Assembly (NCBI GenBank): GCA_902523065.1 | Contig: CABYXZ010000001.1 | Coordinates: 124,001-188,000 of the forward strand | Length of the DNA: 64,000 nucleotides | DNA from: an uncultured Marinoscillum sp. | GTDB lineage: Bacteria > Bacteroidota > Bacteroidia > Cytophagales > MED-G16 | Reading direction: 5' to 3' | In this document: one piece after another, positions 28,747 to 37,477 of the stretch | How the letters are laid out: the number at the start of each line of letters is the position of its first letter | Position numbering within the stretch: position 1 is the first letter of the stretch | Notes under the pieces: model-generated | The model's input: the letters and a program-made list of their open reading frames with translations, nothing else | The model's database searches: none | What the model was told of the DNA's origin: nothing | Translations under genes and position numbers: made by a program

Positions 28747-28754
28747 CAAAAGTA
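28747..28754 (-). promoter_or_regulatory. Predicted -7 element before fabH
   Basis: TACTTTTG on the minus strand matches TAnnTTTG exactly, with a TTTG 16 bases upstream (28771-28774), one base short of the usual spacing. Only four bases separate it from the fabH ATG, so the transcript would be close to leaderless. Confidence 0.4.
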
Positions 28755-28765
28755 GAAATTTTTTT

Positions 28766-29455
28766 TTAATCAAAAAGAGAATAATTACCATATTGATTAA
28801 GATTATTTTTAGGCTCTACCACTCTTCTATCATCAATGGTCATATTTTCAAAGTAAGGAGAAATTGAAAAATTATTAAAATCTTCAAACCTTAACGGATT
28901 AATAAATGAATTTAATTTTTTAAATGTTGAAGTTTTATCAAACCAAATATCTAAATATCTAGTATCAAAAAACATTGGAATTTGATTTGTGAATTTTCTC
29001 CACTTATTATCAGACTGCGAAGTAACAAATGAAAAATAATAAAATGAATCACCTGATAAATCTTCATATTTCTCTTTAATACCAACACAATACATCAGTT
29101 TATCCTTCTGAAAAGAAAAATAATAGGGAGTTTTTTCCTTTTGATTTATTCTCTTCCAGAAAAAAAAACCATCACATGGAATTAAACACCGATTAAATTT
29201 AAATTGATTAAGCAGTATATTGCTTTTTTTAATTTTTGAAACTTCAAGATTAACTAATCTTTTAGCTAGAGATTTATTTTTCGATAAATACGTACTAGAT
29301 CCCCAAAGAGTTTGAGTTATTCTTTTAAGATTCAGGTCTATAATGGGAAGTTCAAATGTTGGAGAAGCGTTATAAATTGGTGTTAAATTATTTTTATCAT
29401 CTAATAAAAAATCTGGAATTGATTCCACCTTTATAAGAGAATATCTATCTACCAT
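28766..29455 (-). CDS. SRAP-domain (HMCES/YedK family) protein lacking most catalytic residues
   Basis: SRAP proteins cap abasic sites in single-stranded DNA through their Cys2. This 229-residue protein aligns along the whole fold: MVDRYSL for MCGRYSL, YNASPT for YNVAP, RLVNLEVSK for the INARVE segment (Asn69 kept), NRCLIPCDGFFFWKR for the DGxxEW segment and KFTNQIPMFF for IHxRMP. Cys2 is Val2, the catalytic Glu is Phe99 and the active-site His is Thr156, so DNA-protein cross-linking is not expected. It may be a DNA-binding remnant or have a new role. Transcribed with fabH (gap 23 bases), divergent from pdhC. Confidence 0.8.
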   Translation of the reverse strand: MVDRYSLIKVESIPDFLLDDKNNLTPIYNASPTFELPIIDLNLKRITQTLWGSSTYLSKNKSLAKRLVNLEVSKIKKSNILLNQFKFNRCLIPCDGFFFWKRINQKEKTPYYFSFQKDKLMYCVGIKEKYEDLSGDSFYYFSFVTSQSDNKWRKFTNQIPMFFDTRYLDIWFDKTSTFKKLNSFINPLRFEDFNNFSISPYFENMTIDDRRVVEPKNNLNQYGNYSLFD

Positions 29456-29506
29456 AGATTAAAAATAATAATTTTCTTATGTTAATCTTAATAACAAATT
29501 TTAAAT

Positions 29507-29514
29507 TAAATTTG
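29507..29514 (+). promoter_or_regulatory. Predicted -7 element of the pdhC-hslV promoter
   Basis: TAAATTTG matches TAnnTTTG and ends 13 bases before the ATG of the dihydrolipoamide acetyltransferase gene. No clear -33 element was seen in this AT-rich divergent spacer. Confidence 0.4.
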
Positions 29515-29527
29515 AAAAAAAATTTAT

Positions 29528-30820
29528 ATGGCTGAGATCATAAGAATGCCAAAAATGAGTGACACAATGGAGGAAGGTGTCATTGCAGGTTGGTTAAAAA
29601 AAGTTGGAGATGAAGTAAAATCAGGAGATATTCTAGCTGAGGTAGAGACAGATAAAGCAACGATGGAACTTGAATCATACGATGATGGATTTTTACTTCA
29701 TGTCGGTGTTAAAGATGGAGAATCTGTTCCTGTTGATGGTGTTATTGCTATTATTGGTGAGAAGGGTGAAAATATAGATGATATTCTAAAAGAAGTTTCT
29801 AATGAACAAAATAATAACGAAGCTGTAGATGCTAAAGAAGAAAAAGAAGAAATAGTAGATGAAGATGATCCAGTTGAGGAAAATTTAGAGCTTAAAGAGG
29901 AAGAAGTTAAAAATACCGAAGATAAAATTGAGGATATAAACATTGACTTTTCTAATGAAAGTGACAGAATTAAGGCTTCACCTCTAGCGAAAAAATTAGC
30001 GTCAGAAAAGGGGGTTGATATATCAATGGTGAAAGGATCAGGTGATGGAGGAAGAATAATAAAAGAAGACATAGAAAACTTTAAACACTCCGAAAACATA
30101 CCAACAAAAGAAGTTAAACTACCTGAAATTTATTCTAAAGAATCTTATGAGGAAATACCTGTTTCTCAAATGAGAAAAACAATATCTAAAAGATTAGCAG
30201 AAAGCAAATTTTCCGCACCACATTTCTATCTAACAATGGAAATCGATATGGATAATTGTATAGAAGGAAGAAATAAAATTAATGAAACATCAGATGTGAA
30301 AATTTCATTCAACGATATAATAATTAAGGCTGCAGCTGTTTCCCTCAGAAAACATCCAATGGTAAATGCTAGTTTCTTAACTGATAAAATTAGAGTTAAC
30401 AATCACATTCACATAGGTGTTGCTGTTGCTGTTGATGAAGGCTTGTTGGTTCCTGTTATAAGATTTGCTGATAACAAGTCTCTTTCTCACATATCAACAG
30501 AAGTGAGGAATCTTGCTGGAAAGGCTAAAAATAAAGAGCTTCAACCATCTAATTGGGAAGGAAATACATTTACAATATCTAATCTAGGTATGTTTGGTAT
30601 TGATGAGTTCACTGCTATTATTAATCCAAATGATGCATGTATACTTGCTGTTGGTGGAATTAAAAATACACCAGTTGTAAAAAATGGGGAAATTGTTCCA
30701 GGTAATGTAATGAAAGTGACATTATCTTGTGATCATAGGATTGTTGACGGAGCAATTGGATCTGCATTTTTAAAGACGTTAAAAGAACTTATAGAGGATC
30801 CAATAAAAATATTAGTTTAA
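29528..30820 (+). CDS. pdhC: Pyruvate dehydrogenase E2, dihydrolipoamide acetyltransferase
   Basis: Core of the 2-oxo acid dehydrogenase complex; transfers the acetyl group from lipoyl to CoA. The 430 residues contain a single lipoyl domain (about 1-76, Lys43 in [12 protein letters not shown]), an acidic linker, an E1/E3-binding domain at about 149-185, and a catalytic domain ending with [10 protein letters not shown] (His403, Asp407). Related flavobacterial E2 proteins often have two lipoyl domains. The pyruvate specificity follows from overall resemblance; the neighbouring E1 genes are absent. Overlaps hslV by one base. Confidence 0.88.
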   Translation: MAEIIRMPKMSDTMEEGVIAGWLKKVGDEVKSGDILAEVETDKATMELESYDDGFLLHVGVKDGESVPVDGVIAIIGEKGENIDDILKEVSNEQNNNEAVDAKEEKEEIVDEDDPVEENLELKEEEVKNTEDKIEDINIDFSNESDRIKASPLAKKLASEKGVDISMVKGSGDGGRIIKEDIENFKHSENIPTKEVKLPEIYSKESYEEIPVSQMRKTISKRLAESKFSAPHFYLTMEIDMDNCIEGRNKINETSDVKISFNDIIIKAAAVSLRKHPMVNASFLTDKIRVNNHIHIGVAVAVDEGLLVPVIRFADNKSLSHISTEVRNLAGKAKNKELQPSNWEGNTFTISNLGMFGIDEFTAIINPNDACILAVGGIKNTPVVKNGEIVPGNVMKVTLSCDHRIVDGAIGSAFLKTLKELIEDPIKILV

Positions 30821-31359
30821 TGATTAAAATAAAATCAACTACAGTTTGTGCAGTTCTCAAAGATGGTAAGGTTACCATCGGTGCAGACGGACAAGCAACA
30901 ATGGGTAATACGGTAGCTAAGAGTAATGTTAATAAGATTAGGGTTCTTCTAGATGGTAAAATTTTAGCAGGTTTTGCAGGATCTACCGCCGATGCTTTTA
31001 CATTAATAGAGAGGTTTGAGGAAAAACTGAGTAAGTATGGCGGAAATATGAAAAGATCAGCTATAGAACTTGCTAAAGATTGGAGGATGGATAGATACTT
31101 AAGAAGGCTTGAAGCAATGATGATTGTAGCTGATAACAATCAGATTTTAATTGTTTCAGGTACTGGAGATGTAATTGAACCTGATAATAATATTGCCACA
31201 ATTGGTTCTGGTAGTATGTATGCTCAGGCTGCTGCTACAGCTTTAAAAGAAAATAATCCAAAATTAACATCCGAAGAAATTGTTAAGAAAAGTTTAAAGA
31301 TTGCTGCTGATATATGTGTATATACCAATCATAACATAATTATCGAAAAAATTAAATAA
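30820..31359 (+). CDS. hslV: ATP-dependent protease subunit HslV (ClpQ)
   Basis: Proteasome-like peptidase that works with the HslU ATPase. After a six-residue propeptide (MIKIKS) the mature form should begin at Thr7 ([11 protein letters not shown]), the nucleophile; [16 protein letters not shown] and the [14 protein letters not shown] segment are family hallmarks. The 179-residue length is normal. It shares one base with pdhC (TAATG). hslU is not adjacent on either side, so the pair is split in this genome. Confidence 0.93.
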   Translation: MIKIKSTTVCAVLKDGKVTIGADGQATMGNTVAKSNVNKIRVLLDGKILAGFAGSTADAFTLIERFEEKLSKYGGNMKRSAIELAKDWRMDRYLRRLEAMMIVADNNQILIVSGTGDVIEPDNNIATIGSGSMYAQAAATALKENNPKLTSEEIVKKSLKIAADICVYTNHNIIIEKIK

Positions 31360-31364
31360 ACTAA

Positions 31365-32414
31365 TTAATTCTCAATATCTATTGAACCAATTCCATTAGT
31401 TGCTTCCCAGAAATTATATAAAGAAGATTCATCCTCTCCTTTTTTTGAAAACCACTCTGCCGTCGCATCAACCTTGTTCCATTCCTCATCACTAAGTGGT
31501 GTATCTGTAATTACTACAGCTAAAATTTTAAAATTTTTTTGAGAGTTTTTGGAATTTGGTACTCTTTTTCCTAAAAGGTTTTCAAGAACTTGAGAATCAT
31601 ATGTTTTTCTTGAGTTAGCTGTAAAATTAAATTTATTTGAGCCAGATGAAAATGATGTAATTTCAGTAAATACATCAAATTCAGATACTTGAGAGGATGG
31701 TATCATTCCCATCATATATAATTCTAACTCATTAAATGGAATTCCATTACCACCATTTGCAAAACCACCAAAACTATTCACAGTATACGAGTTATTTCCA
31801 TTATCAACTAATGTACTTTGATCAAATCCACCAAGCTGACCCCTTGAACTCCCTCCAGTAAAACCCCAGTGAGGTTTATAATTAAATGAAGTTATACCTG
31901 TTCCAGGTCCATTAATATAATGTGTATCAATACCGAAATTAGCCCAGTTATGAGCCAACTCATGTAAAGCAGGTCCATTTCTTAAATACTCAAGACCTGT
32001 TAGTTGCATTACAGCCTTTAACTTTCCATTAGAACCATAATCTAAAGAATAATCGTAAATCTCCTGACCAGTGCCTTGAATATTGTTAGATACACCAACA
32101 AGCATTCCATAATATGAAAGATTTTCAGGTATGGACGGTTCATTTAAAATAAAAAAAATAAAATCATATTTATCTGCATATTTTTTATATAAATCATTTG
32201 TTAGAGATTTTCTTTTATCTGAATTTCTGAATTCATCATTATTAACCCAATCTCTATACTCACTTTTTGTCATAAGTAATGATGAAACTCTATTATTAGA
32301 ATGAGATGTTATCTCATGATCAGTGATTCCATCAGGATTAATTAATGAATCTTCACTCTTTGAACATGAAATCAAAACTGAAAATAAAAAAATTTTTATT
32401 ATTAATTTATGCAT
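31365..32414 (-). CDS. Putative zinc metallopeptidase lipoprotein (HEXXH)
   Basis: A 349-residue lipoprotein (lipobox LISC, Cys17). It has a zincin signature, LHELAHNW with H151, E152 and H155, then PHWGF (182) and FNELELYMMGMIP (near 228-239). Uncharacterised bacterial proteins with the same order, HELxHxW followed by HWG and ELYLMG, are known to me; Glu in the last block could be a third ligand. Probably a secreted peptidase of unclassified family. The start at 32414 is preferred over 32444 since it puts the signal peptide first. It follows the DUF1080 gene by 11 bases. Confidence 0.68.
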   Translation of the reverse strand: MHKLIIKIFLFSVLISCSKSEDSLINPDGITDHEITSHSNNRVSSLLMTKSEYRDWVNNDEFRNSDKRKSLTNDLYKKYADKYDFIFFILNEPSIPENLSYYGMLVGVSNNIQGTGQEIYDYSLDYGSNGKLKAVMQLTGLEYLRNGPALHELAHNWANFGIDTHYINGPGTGITSFNYKPHWGFTGGSSRGQLGGFDQSTLVDNGNNSYTVNSFGGFANGGNGIPFNELELYMMGMIPSSQVSEFDVFTEITSFSSGSNKFNFTANSRKTYDSQVLENLLGKRVPNSKNSQKNFKILAVVITDTPLSDEEWNKVDATAEWFSKKGEDESSLYNFWEATNGIGSIDIEN

Positions 32415-32425
32415 CGAAAATAATA

Positions 32426-33319
32426 TTACAATTCTCTGACCCAAATATTTCTATAGCTCACCTTATTACTGTGGTCTTGGAGTTTAAGAGGTAGCTTTGG
32501 CGGATGAGCTTTATATTCAGGATAACCAATAAATTTAACATAACCCTGTATCTGCACATTATTTTGAACTAAGACTCCATTATGAAAAACAGTAACATAA
32601 GCTGGTGATTCAAGACTTCCTCTCTCAGAGAATATAGGAGCCTTAAAAATAATATCATAAGACTGCCATTCTCCTGGTTTTTTTGAGGCATTAACTAGTG
32701 GGATGTGCTGCTTGTAAACACTTGCAGCCTGTCCATTAGAATATGTTCTATTTTCGTAAGAGTCAAGAACTTGAATTTCATAACCAGAATCACCTGGTGA
32801 GTTAGGATCTTCCATAAAATAAACCCCACTATTTCCTCTACCTTGACCTTTACTTTTAATATTTTCTGGAGTTTTAAATTCAACATGTAACTGACAGCTC
32901 CCAAAAGATTTCTTAGTTAGTATATCTCCAGTACCAGGATTAACTGTAAAGTAATCATCTTTAACAATCCACTTCGCTTCTTTCCCATTTTTATGAACCC
33001 ACTCATTTAAATTATCTTTAGAAAATAAAATAATAGCGTCAGAAGGAGCATCTCTAAATGAATTTCCTGGATTAATAACATCTGGTTCAGGATCCCAAAT
33101 TTCTGTAACAGTCGGCTCAACCTCTATTTCTTGGTAAGCATTCTGTAATTCAGATTCTGAAGAACATGGAAAGTAAAATATTTTATCATTGTCATTCTTA
33201 GTAAAATAACCCTCACACTTCAATAATTCAGAATAATAAAGTGCCTCATCTTTACTAGAAAAACCTTTAAAATCAGATTGAAAATTTATAGTTAAAAAAA
33301 ATAGTAATAGTGGAATCAT
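32426..33319 (-). CDS. Secreted DUF1080 (3-keto-disaccharide hydrolase-like) protein
   Basis: A 297-residue exported protein with a short signal sequence (MIPLLLFFLTINF). After about 90 residues the DUF1080 concanavalin-like beta-sandwich begins: DNLNEWVHKNGKEAKWIV, then QLHVEFKTPEN, GNSGVYF, GYEIQVLDSYENRTY and GEWQSYDIIFKAP. Family members act on or bind sugars, including 3-keto-glucosides. The N-terminal part with two Cys near residues 34 and 52 is extra and unassigned. Likely cotranscribed with the metallopeptidase. Confidence 0.85.
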   Translation of the reverse strand: MIPLLLFFLTINFQSDFKGFSSKDEALYYSELLKCEGYFTKNDNDKIFYFPCSSESELQNAYQEIEVEPTVTEIWDPEPDVINPGNSFRDAPSDAIILFSKDNLNEWVHKNGKEAKWIVKDDYFTVNPGTGDILTKKSFGSCQLHVEFKTPENIKSKGQGRGNSGVYFMEDPNSPGDSGYEIQVLDSYENRTYSNGQAASVYKQHIPLVNASKKPGEWQSYDIIFKAPIFSERGSLESPAYVTVFHNGVLVQNNVQIQGYVKFIGYPEYKAHPPKLPLKLQDHSNKVSYRNIWVREL

Positions 33320-33356
33320 TTTTAGTAGTTTAGTTTAGTATTTAAATATAAAACAA

Positions 33357-34046
33357 TTGCAGATATTTTACCTAAAAAATATTAAATCAGATTTCTTGGT
33401 AGGTCAAGAGTATAATCACTGTTATAATGTTTTAAGAAAAAAAGTTAGAGATAAAATAAAATTAACTGATGGAAAAGGCAATTTGTATTCAGCAGAAATT
33501 CAACAAATAAAAAATAGAAAAATACATTTAAACAAACTAAAAATTATAAAATCTATTAAGAAAAATAAAAATACATTTGTTGCTGTTGCTCCTCCAAAAA
33601 GTTTCAATAGAGTTGAGTGGATGGTTGAAAAACTAACTGAAATTGGTATCAGTAAAATATTCTTGATAGAAACCTCTAATTCAGAACGAAATAAGATAAG
33701 AATTGAAAGGTTAGAAAAGAAAATAATATCAGCTATGAAACAATGTAATTCACTATTTAAAACCGAAATCGAGGGAATAATTAAAATTAAAGAATTTGTT
33801 AAAAAATATAAATTCAAAAATAAGTATGTTGCAGATATCAAATCAAAATCTGAATTTTTTAAAAAAAAAATCAATGAAAATTCAGTTATACTAATTGGCC
33901 CGGAGGGAGATTTAACAAATGATGAATTATCAATGCTCAAAAAGGAAGGTTATAATAGCCTTAGTTTAGGGGATATGATATTAAGAACAGAAACTGCTGC
34001 TGTAGTTGGTGGTTTTTTAATGAATATTACAGGCGAAAAAAAGTGA
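33357..34046 (+). CDS. rsmE: 16S rRNA (uracil1498-N3)-methyltransferase
   Basis: Methylates U1498 of 16S rRNA. The 229-residue protein has a PUA-like N-terminal domain (VGQEYNHCYNVLRKK) and a SPOUT/knot domain with LIGPEGDLTNDE, SLGDMILRTETAA near the C-terminus, the SAM-binding knot. The start is TTG: the residues MQIFYL that follow match the usual RsmE start, and no ATG is available nearby. Its TGA is overlapped by the 3' end of tRNA-Lys on the other strand. Confidence 0.93.
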   Translation: MQIFYLKNIKSDFLVGQEYNHCYNVLRKKVRDKIKLTDGKGNLYSAEIQQIKNRKIHLNKLKIIKSIKKNKNTFVAVAPPKSFNRVEWMVEKLTEIGISKIFLIETSNSERNKIRIERLEKKIISAMKQCNSLFKTEIEGIIKIKEFVKKYKFKNKYVADIKSKSEFFKKKINENSVILIGPEGDLTNDELSMLKKEGYNSLSLGDMILRTETAAVVGGFLMNITGEKK

Positions 34047-34116
34047 TTGGCCTGGGGTTCGAACCCAGGACCCTCTCCTTAAAAGGGAGATGCTCTACCA
34101 GCTGAGCTAGCCAATC
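34044..34116 (-). tRNA. tRNA-Lys (anticodon UUU)
   Basis: Read on the minus strand, a complete 73-base cloverleaf: acceptor GATTGGC paired with GCCAATC, D stem GCTC/GAGC, anticodon stem TCTCC/GGAGA around loop CTTTTAA (anticodon TTT), T arm CTGGG-TTCGAAC-CCCAG, discriminator A. CCA is not encoded. The last three bases overlap the rsmE stop codon on the opposite strand. Confidence 0.97.
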
Positions 34117-34133
34117 ATAACATCTGGAACGCG

Positions 34134-34166
34134 CAAAACTAGAAAATGTTCCTGATATTTTAACAA
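34134..34166 (-). promoter_or_regulatory. Promoter of tRNA-Lys
   Basis: On the minus strand TTG (34164-34166) and TAGTTTTG (34134-34141), a perfect TAnnTTTG, are 22 bases apart; the latter ends 17 bases before the first tRNA base. It faces away from the BNR-repeat gene. Confidence 0.55.
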
Positions 34167-34191
34167 TCAGATTAAATTATTATATTCAAAA

Positions 34192-36783
34192 ATGAAAAAT
34201 TTTTTCTTATTCTGCTTGATCATAATTTATTTTAATTCAGATCTGAAATCACAGCAAAAAAAATCTCCATTAATCTACTCATTCAAAGAGTATGTAAATC
34301 ATAAAAATATAACACCATTTGATATTGAATGGATCCAAATTGGTCCAGTTATTAATTCAGCAAGGGTTGAATCAATCCAAATAGATGAAAAGAATCCGGG
34401 GACAATGTATGTAGCTTTCGGTTCAGGCAATCTATGGAAAACAGTAAATAATGGAATATCTTGGAAACCAATCTTTAATGACGTGCCATCAATAGGAATT
34501 GGTGATATTGCACTTGCGCCATCAAATAGTGATATATTATATGTTGGAACTGGAGAAAGTTTAAAAAAGGCTAGAAATTTTACTATGCCCGGTACAGGAA
34601 TATATAAATCAGTTGATGGAGGAAATACTTGGCATCATAAAGGGCTTAATGATTCTTGGCATATTGGTGAAATTTCAATTAATCCTAAAAATCCAGATAT
34701 TGTTTTTGTAAGTGTTTTAGGACATTTCTGGTCAAAAAATAAGAATAGAGGTATATACAGAACATTAGATGGTGGTTTAACATGGGAGAATGTATTACAC
34801 ATTGACGATAAAACAGGATCAAATGATATTGTAATTTCTAGGTCTAATCCAGACATAATATATGCAACAATGTGGGAAAATAATCCTGGAATTAGCGGTT
34901 ATAATAGTGGTATCTATAAAAGTGAAGATAACGGAGACAATTGGATTAGGCTAGAAGAAGGATTACCTTATGGTAATAAAATGGGAAGAAGCAGTGTTGC
35001 TGTATCATACTCAAACCCAGAAAAAGCTTATGTTTTAATTGATAATCTTGCAAAATCAAGAGCCAATGCTGCCGAAGTTTATAGAACCGTAAATGGAGGA
35101 GAGACTTGGCAAAGAACACACAAAGAAGAATTATTAATTTTTCCAGGGATTGGGTGGTATTTTACAGATATTTATGTGAGTCCAGATAATGACGATGAAA
35201 TATACGGACTCGGTGTAAGAGCTGCTTACAGCAACAATGGTGGTAAAAGTTTTAAAAACCTTAAAGGAGTTGTAAAAAGATTGAATCCTAGTCAGGCAAA
35301 GGGTCTTCATCTTGATCATTGCGAACTTTGGATCAATCCAAAAAATTCGAATCATATTGCAGTAGGAAACGATGGTGGGTTGTTTGTTAGTTTTGATAAA
35401 GGCAAATCATGGCTTCATTACAATAATTTACCTACTGGAGAGTTCTATGATATTGAATTGGATAATAAAGTACCATACAACATATATGGCGGCACACAAG
35501 ACGATGCAACAGTCTATGGTCCTGCAGATGAATGGAATAATTCGTTTAATGAAAAATGGAAATATCTCTGGATAGATGCTTGGGATGGAGGAGATGGATG
35601 TATTACAAGAGTAGACCCAAATGATAATAATACAGTTTACTTCAGTATGCAAAACGGGGCCTTGCGGAGGAAGAATATGCTCTCAGGGATTTCTGTTTCA
35701 ATCAAACCTAAATTACCTATAAATATAAATGACAATTTAGATTATAATTTTATTACCCCTTATTTTATATCAAATCATGACTCAAATACATTGTATCATG
35801 CTGGAAATTATGTATTTAAATCGACTGATAGAGGTGATTCATGGAAATTAGTAAGTAATAATTTGATTAATTCGTCTGATAAACCATCTTTTTCAGCTGG
35901 AGCTTTAGCTGAATCTAAATTAGAAAAAGGATTATTGTATTATGGAAGTGATAGAGGATCTTTTTGGGTATCCAGAAATGATGGTATTTCGTGGAAAGAA
36001 AGATCAGAAAAAATAGGAAATGGATACATAAGAAGTATAGAACCTTCAAAGTTTAATAAGTCTGTTGTCTATATGTCAATGACAGGAATAAATTATGATG
36101 ATTTAAATTCATACCTTTATGTTTCTGATAACTATGGTAAAAACTGGAAAAAACTCAAAGGCAATTTACCCAATGAGCCAATAAACTTTATTAGAGAAGA
36201 TGAAAACTTTGAAGATATACTTTATGCTGGTTTATATAGAGGACTTTACGTAAGTCTTGACAGAGGTAAATCATGGAATATTCTTGGAAAAAACCTTCCA
36301 ATGAGTAGTGTATCTGATATGGAAGTCCACAAATCAACTAATGACATGATAATATCTACCCATGGAAGAGGAATATATAAATTTAATCTTAACCCACTCC
36401 ATAAGTATTACCTTAACCAAGAAAATATTAGTGATGAATTACTTTTTTCAGATATGGAAATGGTTTTACCAAAATTTAACGATACTCACAAAGAACCCCT
36501 AATGGATACATATCAAAAGGTACCAATATCATTCAAACTAAATTCTAAGAAAAATTATAGTTTAGTAATTAAAGAAAATAATGAAAAATTATGGAGTTAT
36601 GAGTCTGAAGGAATTGAAGGAATTAATCAAATTAGATGGGACTTGATTTTAGATAGAGTTGAAACTAATCAACCATATTTCATACATTTCAATAAATTCA
36701 TTAAACCTGGTAATTACAGTCTTCACCTAATTACAGATCAAAAAGAATCTAAAGTCAACTTTAGTGTATATGAGAATCTTTAG
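34192..36783 (+). CDS. Secreted BNR/sortilin-like beta-propeller protein
   Basis: An 863-residue exported protein (signal peptide ending near SDLKSQQ) of the VPS10/sortilin-like, BNR-repeat group common in Bacteroidota. At least eleven Asp-box units S/T-x-D/N-x-G-x-x-W/F are visible, for example SVDGGNTW, TLDGGLTW, SEDNGDNW, STDRGDSW and SLDRGKSW, giving probably two beta-propellers; a beta-rich tail of about 130 residues follows. There is no type IX sorting domain. Role in carbohydrate or protein breakdown is possible but not shown. Confidence 0.85.
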   Translation: MKNFFLFCLIIIYFNSDLKSQQKKSPLIYSFKEYVNHKNITPFDIEWIQIGPVINSARVESIQIDEKNPGTMYVAFGSGNLWKTVNNGISWKPIFNDVPSIGIGDIALAPSNSDILYVGTGESLKKARNFTMPGTGIYKSVDGGNTWHHKGLNDSWHIGEISINPKNPDIVFVSVLGHFWSKNKNRGIYRTLDGGLTWENVLHIDDKTGSNDIVISRSNPDIIYATMWENNPGISGYNSGIYKSEDNGDNWIRLEEGLPYGNKMGRSSVAVSYSNPEKAYVLIDNLAKSRANAAEVYRTVNGGETWQRTHKEELLIFPGIGWYFTDIYVSPDNDDEIYGLGVRAAYSNNGGKSFKNLKGVVKRLNPSQAKGLHLDHCELWINPKNSNHIAVGNDGGLFVSFDKGKSWLHYNNLPTGEFYDIELDNKVPYNIYGGTQDDATVYGPADEWNNSFNEKWKYLWIDAWDGGDGCITRVDPNDNNTVYFSMQNGALRRKNMLSGISVSIKPKLPININDNLDYNFITPYFISNHDSNTLYHAGNYVFKSTDRGDSWKLVSNNLINSSDKPSFSAGALAESKLEKGLLYYGSDRGSFWVSRNDGISWKERSEKIGNGYIRSIEPSKFNKSVVYMSMTGINYDDLNSYLYVSDNYGKNWKKLKGNLPNEPINFIREDENFEDILYAGLYRGLYVSLDRGKSWNILGKNLPMSSVSDMEVHKSTNDMIISTHGRGIYKFNLNPLHKYYLNQENISDELLFSDMEMVLPKFNDTHKEPLMDTYQKVPISFKLNSKKNYSLVIKENNEKLWSYESEGIEGINQIRWDLILDRVETNQPYFIHFNKFIKPGNYSLHLITDQKESKVNFSVYENL

Positions 36784-37477
36784 GATAATAGTTATTTTGG
36801 TCACATCAAGTTTTTTTTGTGAAAATACTTATAGCTCTACTCAAAAGGCTGATTCATTATTTAATCTTAAAAGATATTCCGAATCAAAAATTTTATATGA
36901 TTCAATATTTTATAAGGAAAATAAATATTCTAATAGTATGCTTTTAAAAATGGCAACTATTGAAGAGAGTTTAGATAACTACGAAAAGTCAATTTATTAT
37001 CTAGAATTATTCCAAAAAAATAAAAACGAAAATAAGGTACTAGATAAAATAAATGATATAGTTGATGATAAAAATCTTAATGGGTTTGAGAATAGTGATA
37101 AAAAAATATTTATAAATATTTATAAAAAATATAGAAGTAATATTTTGGCTTTATTACTCACCTTAATATCAATTATATTTATTGTGAATTTGGTAAGATA
37201 TTTTAGAAAAAACGTAATAAATTTTATACTTCCTTTTTTTTACATCTCAAGTGTCCTATCACTTTTAATAATCAATATAAAACCGCCCTCAGATGCAATT
37301 GTATTTAAGGATTATACATTTATTATGAAAGAACCTTCCTCAGGATCGGATTTGTATTCAATTTTAAATAAAGGAGATAAACTAATTGTATCTAAAGATT
37401 TGGAGGTATGGTATGAAATAATATTGGATGGTAAGAAGAGATACGTGAGGAAAAAAAATGTTAGATTAATAGATTAA
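36770..37477 (+). CDS. BatE-like TPR/SH3 membrane protein
   Basis: A 235-residue protein: signal sequence, then tetratricopeptide-like helices (ADSLFNLKRYSESKILYDSI, EESLDNYEKSIYYLE), two membrane segments near 125-145 and 155-170, and a C-terminal SH3-like domain (GDKLIVSKDLEVWYEI, RYVRKKNVRLI). This is the architecture of BatE from Bacteroidota aerotolerance (bat) operons, but no BatA, BatB, BatC or MoxR is adjacent. An alternative GTG lies six bases upstream; ATG is preferred. It overlaps the preceding gene by 14 bases and the SDR gene's stop by four. Confidence 0.6.
   Translation: MRIFRIIVILVTSSFFCENTYSSTQKADSLFNLKRYSESKILYDSIFYKENKYSNSMLLKMATIEESLDNYEKSIYYLELFQKNKNENKVLDKINDIVDDKNLNGFENSDKKIFINIYKKYRSNILALLLTLISIIFIVNLVRYFRKNVINFILPFFYISSVLSLLIINIKPPSDAIVFKDYTFIMKEPSSGSDLYSILNKGDKLIVSKDLEVWYEIILDGKKRYVRKKNVRLID

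Noticed and set aside
29698..30099. 133-residue reading frame on the minus strand inside pdhC
   Set aside because: It is a serine-rich shadow of the acidic linker and lipoyl domain of the E2 gene, whose frame is strongly supported by motifs.
33500..33940. 146-residue hydrophobic frame on the minus strand inside rsmE
   Set aside because: Antisense shadow of rsmE; the apparent membrane segments arise from complementing lysine/asparagine-rich codons.
34044..34116. tRNA-Lys as an integration site for a mobile element
   Set aside because: No integrase, no repeated tRNA 3' end and only housekeeping or secreted-protein genes on both sides. The same holds for tRNA-Ser at 58179-58267.
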